DNA of 31,335 nt, from NCBI GenBank assembly GCA_964555935.1, contig CAZKUN010000092.1, positions 1-31,335 of the forward strand. The letters run 5' to 3'. The notes under the pieces are model-generated. The model was not told the DNA's origin. It saw only the letters and a list, made by a program, of their open reading frames with translations, and searched no databases. The position numbers and the translations under genes were made by a program. This DNA comes from CAZKUN01 sp964555935. Lineage in GTDB: Bacteria; Armatimonadota; Zipacnadia; Zipacnadales; VGFC01. Shown here in pieces: positions 16,114 to 22,401 of this stretch (the first letter of the stretch is position 1; each line of letters opens with the position of its first letter).

Positions 16114-16132
16114 GACGGGCTGGAAGCCCGTC
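16114..16132 (+). repeat. REP-like palindrome with TGGAA loop
   Basis: GACGGGC-TGGAA-GCCCGTC, in the 74-nt gap between the dehydratase and SDR genes. It has the same pentaloop type as the transposase-linked repeats but a different stem. Confidence 0.5.
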
Positions 16133-16160
16133 GCTACGCGAACAGCGAAGGAAGTGCGCG

Positions 16161-16964
16161 ATGAGCGAGATGTTCACACAGCCCGTAGGGCCGTGTTACG
16201 AGGATCTGCGGGGGCAGGTGGCGCTAGTGACGGGTGGAGGCAAGGGCATTGGCAAGGGCATCAGCCTGCGGCTGGCGGCCGAGGGCATGAGCGTCTTCCT
16301 GTGCGGGCGGACGGAGGAGGCGCTGGCGGAAACTGCAGCGATGGTCGGCGAGGCCGGCGGCAAGGCCACGCCCATCGTGGCGGATGTCTCGGAGGAGGCG
16401 CAGGTCAACGCGCTGGTTGACCGAGTGCATGAGGAGACGGGGAGACTGGATCTGCTGGTGCACAACGCGGCGATGGTCAGGGGCGGCTCGCTATCGAGGA
16501 CGGATGCGGAGTACTGGCGCGCCGTCTACGCCGCCAACGCGGATAGCACGTTCTACCTCGCGAAGGCGTGTGGCGAGATCATGATCGAGCAGAATTCGGG
16601 CAATATGGTGCTGATCTCTACCATCGGCGCAACGCGGTCACATCACCGGATGCTGGCGTATGACAGCAGCAAGTGCGCGGTGGAAGGCGTCATGAAGTCG
16701 CTGGCGCTGGAACTCGCGCCGAACGGTATCCGCGTGAACGCAGTAGCCCCTGGCGCGACGATGCGAGACGCGATTGAGAATGAGGTGCCGCTGGACAAGA
16801 TGGGTCAGCCGCACGTGCCGATGGGCCGGAGAGGGACGCCGGCCGAGACGGCGGCGGCGGTGGCATTCCTGGCCAGCCGGCAGTCATCGTATATCACTGG
16901 ACAAGTGCTGCGCGTGGATGGCGGCGCGACGACGCAGCTCTCGCCGCCCGGCATATTCATATAG
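16161..16964 (+). CDS. Short-chain dehydrogenase/reductase (classical SDR)
   Basis: 267 aa, cytoplasmic NAD(P)-dependent oxidoreductase. The cofactor motif TGGGKGIG is at 24-31, NAA at about 102-104, and the catalytic Ser153 with Tyr167-x-x-x-Lys171 (YDSSK) is complete. RVNAVAPGA and the C-terminal YITGQVLRVDGG are standard. ATG 16161 is preceded by GAAGGAAG; the frame is open upstream to 16041 but overlaps the dehydratase end and lacks family sequence. Being third in line after an oxidoreductase and a sugar-acid dehydratase, it may reduce or oxidise a keto-deoxy sugar acid or a related intermediate. Family members are too diverse to name the substrate. It ends before a long inverted repeat that probably stops transcription. 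Confidence 0.92.
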   Translation: MSEMFTQPVGPCYEDLRGQVALVTGGGKGIGKGISLRLAAEGMSVFLCGRTEEALAETAAMVGEAGGKATPIVADVSEEAQVNALVDRVHEETGRLDLLVHNAAMVRGGSLSRTDAEYWRAVYAANADSTFYLAKACGEIMIEQNSGNMVLISTIGATRSHHRMLAYDSSKCAVEGVMKSLALELAPNGIRVNAVAPGATMRDAIENEVPLDKMGQPHVPMGRRGTPAETAAAVAFLASRQSSYITGQVLRVDGGATTQLSPPGIFI

Positions 16965-16981
16965 CGGGCGGCAAGGACAGA

Positions 16982-17051
16982 GCGAAAAAACAGGGACAGG
17001 CAGCCATCCTTCGTAGACGACACGAAAATGGAGCCTGTCCCTGTTTTTCGC
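16982..17051. terminator. Long inverted repeat between convergent genes
   Basis: Arms GCGAAAAAACAGGGACAGGC (16982-17001) and GCCTGTCCCTGTTTTTCGC (17033-17051) pair with one unmatched A around a 31-nt centre. The stem ends in an A-run on one side and a T-run on the other, so it could terminate transcripts from both the SDR (plus) and DUF1080 (minus) genes. It could equally be a small non-autonomous palindromic element. Confidence 0.6.
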
Positions 17052-17064
17052 GTGTTGCGGACGG

Positions 17065-17787
17065 CTAGCCCGCGTCGTACTCGCCGATGGGGCGGAACCA
17101 AACATTGCGGAACCTGACGAGGTCGCCGTGGTCCTGGAACATCAATGGCAGCGGGCCATGCTCGTGAAACTCAGTCAGAACGCGATGGCTCGTATTGCCT
17201 GTCAGCTCCAAGCGGTGGTGAAGCACGACGCCGTTGAGGATGACGGTGACGTAGGCGGGCTTGACAAGACTCCCGCCATCCCACTCAGGCGCTTCCCAGA
17301 TGATGTCATAGGTCGACCACTCGCCCGGCGGACGGCAGGCGTTCGCCAGCGGCGGCTTCTGTCCGTAGACCGAGCCCGTGATGCCGTCTGGGTAGCTGGG
17401 GTTCTCGTGGCAGTCAAGGACCTGGATCTCGTATTGCCCGGCCAGGAAGACGCCGCTGTTGCCGCGGCCCTGGCTGTCGCCCTTGACCTCAACCGGCGTG
17501 GCGAACTCGACGTGGTACTGCCCCGAACCCATCTCCGCGATCGTCCGGATGTTTCCCGTGCCCGGGACGACCTCCATGTAGCCATTCTCGACTTTCCAGC
17601 CCGCCGCCTCGCCAGCGAGGTCCGTCCAGCCGGACAGGTCGGTGCCGTCGAAGAGGATCGTCGCGTCGCACGGCGCAGCGCCCGGCCCTTCGCCAGGCGT
17701 AATGACCGGCGGCTGGGGCCGGTCTCCGTCGTGGACGTGCCAGCTCGTGCCAGGGATGATCGGCGTGTCGTCGTATCCAAGTGCCAT
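17065..17787 (-). CDS. DUF1080 family, putative 3-keto-glycoside hydrolase
   Basis: 240 aa. The concanavalin-like DUF1080 fold is shown by ILFDGTDLSGW (44-54), GWKVENGYMEV, RGNSGVFLAGQYEIQVLD, and a C-terminal GPLPLMFQDHGDLVRFRNVWFRPI. Characterised relatives cleave 3-keto-glycosides formed by Gfo/Idh/MocA dehydrogenases. The N-terminus (MALGYDDTPIIPGTSWHVHDG) is conserved-looking and hydrophilic, with no signal peptide, whereas many relatives are exported; this one should act in the cytoplasm. ATG 17787 is preceded by GGAAGGGAA. It is transcribed toward the SDR and away from the beta-helix gene. Two oxidoreductases in the window are plausible partners, but none is in the same operon. Confidence 0.88.
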   Translation of the reverse strand: MALGYDDTPIIPGTSWHVHDGDRPQPPVITPGEGPGAAPCDATILFDGTDLSGWTDLAGEAAGWKVENGYMEVVPGTGNIRTIAEMGSGQYHVEFATPVEVKGDSQGRGNSGVFLAGQYEIQVLDCHENPSYPDGITGSVYGQKPPLANACRPPGEWSTYDIIWEAPEWDGGSLVKPAYVTVILNGVVLHHRLELTGNTSHRVLTEFHEHGPLPLMFQDHGDLVRFRNVWFRPIGEYDAG

Positions 17788-17819
17788 GTGGTGGTTTCCC
17801 TTCCGTGACTATCATTATG

Positions 17820-17845
17820 GCCTGCGCGCGTGAGACGGCGCAGGC
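17820..17845. other. 8-bp stem hairpin in divergent intergenic region
   Basis: GCCTGCGC and GCGCAGGC enclose a 10-nt loop between the divergent DUF1080 and beta-helix genes. TCTTA follows on the plus strand. Its role is unclear; it may be a leader structure. Confidence 0.35.
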
Positions 17846-17968
17846 TCTTATGCCCTTGCAGCGGGTCACGCGATGGATTCGAGGCACGGGCGAGGGGGAC
17901 CTTCACTGGGCGGGGAACCGGTGGGCGTGACGATTAACGGCCCTATACCGACAGGGCGAGGTGACCGC

Positions 17969-19693
17969 ATGATGCGGAGACTGATGCTGACAGTGGCGCT
18001 GATGGTGGCGTGTCTGGCGACGGCCGACGCGGCGACGTACTACGTCGACGGCCGAGCTGAGGACGCGTCAGACGAGAACGCCGGGACGGAGGGTGAGCCG
18101 TGGGAGACCATGGCGCGCGCGGGCGCGGCGGAGGAACTGAAGCCCGGCGACACGGTGCTCGTGGCCGACGGCGTATATCGCGAGAGCGTGCATATCACTG
18201 TCTCGGGCGAAGAGGGCAACCCGATCACGTTCGCGGCGGCGCCCGGGGCTCGCGTGGTCATCAAGGGTTCGGAGATCGTGCGCGGCGATTGGGAGCGCGT
18301 GTCTGATCTGCCTGATATGGAGGAGCCGTTCCCGAACGCCTTCACTGGGCTCTGGCGCGTGACGCTGGGCGACGAGTACTTCACCGATCCGGACTTCGAG
18401 CACAGCTACACGGACGTGGCGAAACGGTGGGTGTCGCAGGTATACCTGCAGGACCGGATGCGCCTGCAGCAGATCGGGCCGGACCGAATCTACACGAGCG
18501 AGGAGTACGTTCGACTGGTAACGGTCGGCCGGGGCATTGAGGACATGATCGACGGCTCGTTCTACTTCGACGCGGCGGAGCAGATGCTGTACATGAAGCA
18601 GGGCGGCTCGCCGAGCTGGTACACGATCGAGATGGGCGTGCGTGGCTGGGTTCTCAAGGCGGTGGATGTTCACGATGTGGTGATTCGCGGCTTTGAGATG
18701 CGGCACAATCGGCAGCCCGGTGGATCGTGGCCAATGGTCAACATCGGCAACTGCGCGCGCGTGGTGGTTGAGGACTGCGAGATCACGCGGGCGGACTTCT
18801 GCGGGTTGGGAGTCGGCACGAGCACGGACTGCATCGTGCGCAACTGTGATCTGAGCTACAACGGTAACACGGGCCTGGGGATGAGCAAGAACGAGGGCGT
18901 GCTGATCGACGGTTGCCGGTTGATGTTCAACAACACGAGGCGCTTCCGCTCGGGATGGCACGCGGGTGGGATGAAGTGCATCCCCGCGAATAAGAACTGC
19001 ATCGTGCGCAACTGCGAGGCGGCCTACAACATCGCGAGTGACGGAATCTGGTTTGACGCGGATAACGAGGGGATTCTCATCGAAGGCAACGTCAGCCACC
19101 ACAACGACGGCTGCGGGATCTTCTTCGAGATCAACAAAGGCGGCGGCACGATCGCCAACAACCTCTGTTACTCAAACGGCGTGCGAGGGATCTACATTTC
19201 GGGCTCGCAGAAGACGTGGGTGGTGCATAACACCGTGGTTGAGAACCTCAGTGGAATCGTCGCCATGCCTCGCGGGGACGACTGGCCGCTTGAAGACGTG
19301 CACCTGCTCAACAACCTGCTGATCCGCAACTGGGCGGACCCGGTGACGTCGTGGAGTGGCAACGACTTGACCGTCTTCATGGGCGCCGAGGGCGAGCCGC
19401 CCGGTGAGCGGACGGTAACCAGCAACCACTCGGACTACAACGTCTTCGCCGAGAGACCGGGCGGCATGTACGTGCGCCACCATTGGAACCCGAACAACAC
19501 GCTGGAGCAGTGGCGCGAGCGGTTCGGCGAGGACATGAACTCGCGCATCATGCCGGTTGAATACCGGCTGCCGGGGATGGGCTTTGAACTGCTGACCACC
19601 GAGGGTCTCGACACGGCCGGCCCGATCCCCGAGGCCGCCGGGTGGCAACCGAAGGAACCAGGCCGGGCTGGTTGTGAACTGACGAAATGGTAG
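17969..19693 (+). CDS. Secreted right-handed parallel beta-helix protein
   Basis: 574 aa. The signal peptide MMRRLMLTVALMVACLATADA has a basic start and an ADA|A cleavage site, so the protein is exported. A DUF1565-like opening follows (TYYVDGRAEDAS..NAGTEGEPWETM, LKPGDTVLVADGVYRESV). Then come many beta-helix coils rich in IVRNCD, VVEDCEITRADF, LIDGCRL, GILIEGNVSHHNDGCGIFF and IANNLCYSNGVRGIYI (about 240-470). Such folds occur in pectate, alginate and other polysaccharide lyases, epimerases and glycosidases. I cannot see a diagnostic lyase motif, so substrate and even catalysis are unproven. ATG 17969 follows GAGGTGACCGC. A peptidase gene follows after 49 nt. Function probably concerns extracellular glycans. 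Confidence 0.88.
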   Translation: MMRRLMLTVALMVACLATADAATYYVDGRAEDASDENAGTEGEPWETMARAGAAEELKPGDTVLVADGVYRESVHITVSGEEGNPITFAAAPGARVVIKGSEIVRGDWERVSDLPDMEEPFPNAFTGLWRVTLGDEYFTDPDFEHSYTDVAKRWVSQVYLQDRMRLQQIGPDRIYTSEEYVRLVTVGRGIEDMIDGSFYFDAAEQMLYMKQGGSPSWYTIEMGVRGWVLKAVDVHDVVIRGFEMRHNRQPGGSWPMVNIGNCARVVVEDCEITRADFCGLGVGTSTDCIVRNCDLSYNGNTGLGMSKNEGVLIDGCRLMFNNTRRFRSGWHAGGMKCIPANKNCIVRNCEAAYNIASDGIWFDADNEGILIEGNVSHHNDGCGIFFEINKGGGTIANNLCYSNGVRGIYISGSQKTWVVHNTVVENLSGIVAMPRGDDWPLEDVHLLNNLLIRNWADPVTSWSGNDLTVFMGAEGEPPGERTVTSNHSDYNVFAERPGGMYVRHHWNPNNTLEQWRERFGEDMNSRIMPVEYRLPGMGFELLTTEGLDTAGPIPEAAGWQPKEPGRAGCELTKW

Positions 19694-19742
19694 GGCGGAC
19701 ACCAACGGACACCACGAGGTACAGAGGCTTGGGAGGACACAG

Positions 19743-20549
19743 ATGAAACTGTACATATCGGCGGATATCGAAGGGATCAGCGGCGTGACGTGTGACGCCC
19801 ACGCCATGCAAACCGGCGCGCAGTTCGCGGACGCGAGGAAGTGGATGACGGGGGATGTGAATGCCGCGATTGAGGGCGCGTGTGAGGCGGGCGTCACGGA
19901 GATCTGCGTGAAGGACGCGCACGGCTGGGCGCTGAACATCCTCCAGGACGAGATCGACCAGCGCGCGACGTTGATCCAGGGCTGGGGCCCCGAGGACGGG
20001 ATGATGGAAGGGCTGACGGGCGAACATGACATCGCGTTCCTGGTGGGCTATCACCCGATGGCGGGAACGCCCGACGGGGTGCTTAGCCACACGTGGACGG
20101 GCTCGTTGCGGAGCGTCGTGTTCAATGGGATAGAGATCGGCGAGATGGGGATCTCGGGCCTGTTCGCCGGAGCGCATGACGTGCCGATCGGCATGATCAG
20201 CACGTGCGCGGCAGGCGAAGTTCAAGCCAAGGAACTGCTTCCATGGGTCGAGACAGCGGTGGTCAAGCGAGGCATCACGCGGTTCGCGGCGGAGCTGCTG
20301 CCGATCACTAGAGCGCAGGGGCTCATCCGAGGCGCGGCCAAACGTGCCGTCGAGCGGATGGCAGAGATGGAGCCGCTGAAGCAGGACGAGCCATGCCGCG
20401 TCCGCGCGACGTGGGACCGGACGGGGCAGGCTGATTCGTGCGCGACGGATCCGGAGGTCGAGAGAGTCGACGCGTACACGGTGGAACTTGAGGCGGCGGA
20501 CCAGTTGGGCGCGCTGCGGACGCTTCGGCGGGTGCTGAAGCTGGGGTAG
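19743..20549 (+). CDS. M55-family D-aminopeptidase (DppA-like)
   Basis: 268 aa, cytoplasmic zinc peptidase. MKLYISADIEGISGV gives Asp8 and Glu10, VKDAHGWALN gives His60, VGYHPMAG gives His104, and NGIEIGEMG gives Glu134. The first four coincide with the zinc ligands of Bacillus DppA in number and the last is shifted by one. LSHTWTGSLRSV is the conserved segment near the active site. DppA releases D-Ala from D-amino-acid peptides, so this may recycle cell-wall peptides. It lies just after the beta-helix gene and ends at tandem hairpins (20582-20635), which suggests a two-gene unit. The start is fixed by the immediate family N-terminus and GGGAGGACAC upstream. Confidence 0.92.
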   Translation: MKLYISADIEGISGVTCDAHAMQTGAQFADARKWMTGDVNAAIEGACEAGVTEICVKDAHGWALNILQDEIDQRATLIQGWGPEDGMMEGLTGEHDIAFLVGYHPMAGTPDGVLSHTWTGSLRSVVFNGIEIGEMGISGLFAGAHDVPIGMISTCAAGEVQAKELLPWVETAVVKRGITRFAAELLPITRAQGLIRGAAKRAVERMAEMEPLKQDEPCRVRATWDRTGQADSCATDPEVERVDAYTVELEAADQLGALRTLRRVLKLG

Positions 20550-20581
20550 GCACTGCTGATTCGTCCCGCTGTGTGGTAGGA

Positions 20582-20635
20582 AGAGCCCAGAGCCCCGTTG
20601 CTCTGGGCTCTGTGATTCCCGCGCGCGGGGGAATC
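20582..20635 (+). terminator. Two consecutive hairpins after the M55 peptidase gene
   Basis: First stem: AGAGCCCAGAG and CTCTGGGCTCT, 11 bp perfect, 8-nt loop (20582-20611). Second stem: GATTCCC and GGGAATC around GCGCGCGG (20614-20635). The first is a good terminator stem but lacks a long T-run. Confidence 0.6.
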
Positions 20636-20795
20636 GCGGCTGCGACGCCCGCTCCGTTACCGTTCGTGACGGGCACAATCGGAGACTGACCAATGCCCGC
20701 GTCAATTCCTATGGGACAATTCGGGACGAGGATGGTACATAAATGTAAAGGCGCGCGCGACGCGTGCCTGGACGACTCGCGGGGGGGATCTAGCG

Positions 20796-21407
20796 ATGCT
20801 GATTCGGTTCAGTTGCCAGGATTGCGGGACGGTACTCGTTGCGCGCGCGGGATTTGGCGGCGGAGACATCAGTTGCCGGCTGTGTGGCACGAAGACGCCA
20901 CTGCCCGATGCGCCCGAACCAGAGAAGGCTCAGCCTGCGCCAACCATGCCGTCAACCACTAGCGGCCCGAGTGACGACGACTTCGCTCGGAACGTCGCGC
21001 ACGAGGCCTCGGTGGATGGGCAAGTCGTGGCGTGGGCCGAGGCGCGCGTGGAGACGGCCGGCGAGCGGATGCGAGGCATGATCTTCACCGGGATCGGTAG
21101 CATCGTCTCGGCCCTCGGGTTGTCGGGCTACGTCTACGCGGACGTGCTGGACTTCCCAGCAAGCTCGTGCATCGTGGCGGCTGTGTTGGGCGGACTCGCC
21201 TGCACCATGGGCATCACCATCTGGCGACTGTCGGCCCAAGCGACGGAGTATGAGTACCGGAAACGACTGCCGGTTGTAACGGACCGGATCCGTCAACAGT
21301 ATTGGGAAACGCGGCGACCGGAGGCTGGCCCCGCCGGCGAGCAACCGACGGACGCCTGGATGGGACACGTGCCGGTTGCGCCGTCGATACGTCCGATGAG
21401 TCAGTAG
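20796..21407 (+). CDS. Zinc-ribbon membrane protein of unknown function
   Basis: 203 aa, not recognised. Residues 1-35 hold two CxxC pairs, CQDC (7-10) and CRLC (27-30), forming a probable zinc ribbon of the kind seen at the head of many Planctomycetes- and Armatimonadetes-type hypothetical proteins. A Pro/Ser-rich linker follows. Two hydrophobic segments (about 95-118, MIFTGIGSIVSALGLSGYVY, and about 123-147, SSCIVAAVLGGLACTMGITI) form a membrane hairpin. The C-terminal tail of about 55 residues is polar and probably cytoplasmic. It stands alone between a terminator and the next gene, with a weak GGGGGGAT upstream. The zinc-ribbon call rests only on the Cys spacing. Confidence 0.7.
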   Translation: MLIRFSCQDCGTVLVARAGFGGGDISCRLCGTKTPLPDAPEPEKAQPAPTMPSTTSGPSDDDFARNVAHEASVDGQVVAWAEARVETAGERMRGMIFTGIGSIVSALGLSGYVYADVLDFPASSCIVAAVLGGLACTMGITIWRLSAQATEYEYRKRLPVVTDRIRQQYWETRRPEAGPAGEQPTDAWMGHVPVAPSIRPMSQ

Positions 21408-21481
21408 GCCAAGGCGCGACTGCCGACTGAGACGGGCCTCACGCACGACTCCAGAGATGGGCCAGATCCATGAGCGCAGGA

Positions 21482-21503
21482 GGAGCAAGCCATGGCTTGC
21501 TCC
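21482..21503. repeat. Perfect 22-bp palindrome upstream of the isomerase gene
   Basis: GGAGCAAGC and GCTTGCTCC surround CATG; the whole 22 nt equals its reverse complement. It ends 40 nt before the ATG at 21544. It may be a REP-like palindrome or an operator. Confidence 0.5.
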
Positions 21504-21543
21504 AACTAGCGCCCTGATTCGCGTCCATACCTGGGAGACCACC

Positions 21544-22347
21544 ATGCTATCGATAACCACGGACTACGCAGCGGGGACAGGCGCGCCGGAGCCGTACCTG
21601 CGGCGCACCGCCGAAGCCGGCTTCACGCACGTGCACTGGTGCCACCAGTGGAACACGGACTTCATGTACACCGAGCCAGAGATCGCGCACATCGAGGCGG
21701 TCATGGGTGAAGTCGATCTCGCGCTGACAGACCTGCACGCCACGGTCGGGCCTGAGAAGAACTGGGGCTCGGCGCGGGAGTATGAGCGCTTGGCGGGCGT
21801 GGAGATCGTGACGAACCGGATCGAGATGACGGCGCGCTTGGGAAGCGATGTCATCATCATGCACCTGCCCGGAGGCGACTCAGACGAGGTGTGGCCAAGG
21901 GTGAGGGCGTCGCTGGAGGAGCTGCAACCGACCGCGTCCGCCAGCAGCGTGCGGATCGCCATCGAGAATGGCGGCTCGCACGAGAGTTTCGACGATATCG
22001 CACGCGTGCTCGGCGCGTTCAGCTCGGAGTGCGTTGGGCTGTGCTACGACTCCGGGCATGGGAACATGTTCCCGGAGGGACTGGATCGATTGGAGGCGCT
22101 GAAGGACCGGTTGATCAGCATCCACCTGCACGACAACGACGGTACGGGCGATCAGCACATGCTGCTGTTCTCGGGGACGACGGATTGGGAGCGGCTGGCT
22201 GGAATCCTCGCGGACTCGTCATACACTAAGTGCGTCAGCATGGAGGTTGCCACGCGAGGCCACGACATTGAGGATGAGACCGAGTTCCTGAGGCAAGCGC
22301 ACGAGACAGGGACGAGGTTTGCCGAGATGGTTCAAGCCGCGACGTAG
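21544..22347 (+). CDS. Sugar phosphate isomerase/epimerase (AP-endonuclease-2-type TIM barrel)
   Basis: 267 aa, cytoplasmic. The xylose-isomerase-like TIM barrel is supported by ITTDYAAGTGAPEPYLRRTAEAGF, ALTDLHATVGP, GSDVIIMHLPGG, VRIAIENGG (metal Glu), GLCYDSGHGNMF (metal Asp/His) and LISIHLHDNDG (metal His/Asp). The late MEVATRG supplies the last Glu. These metal sites are intact, so the enzyme is probably active. Members isomerise or epimerise ketoses, inosose or 3-keto sugars, and often travel with Gfo/Idh/MocA and DUF1080 genes, as in this region. ATG 21544 follows GGGAGACCACC; the frame is open upstream but without family sequence. It appears monocistronic. Confidence 0.88.
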   Translation: MLSITTDYAAGTGAPEPYLRRTAEAGFTHVHWCHQWNTDFMYTEPEIAHIEAVMGEVDLALTDLHATVGPEKNWGSAREYERLAGVEIVTNRIEMTARLGSDVIIMHLPGGDSDEVWPRVRASLEELQPTASASSVRIAIENGGSHESFDDIARVLGAFSSECVGLCYDSGHGNMFPEGLDRLEALKDRLISIHLHDNDGTGDQHMLLFSGTTDWERLAGILADSSYTKCVSMEVATRGHDIEDETEFLRQAHETGTRFAEMVQAAT

Positions 22348-22401
22348 GCAGCGGACGACCTCAAATGGCGTAGAAGGATGTGGTAGTTCGCTAGGTGAAA
22401 G

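Noticed and set aside
18068..19102. Open frame of 344 codons opposite the beta-helix gene
   Set aside because: Antisense shadow; the plus-strand gene has a signal peptide and coil repeats.
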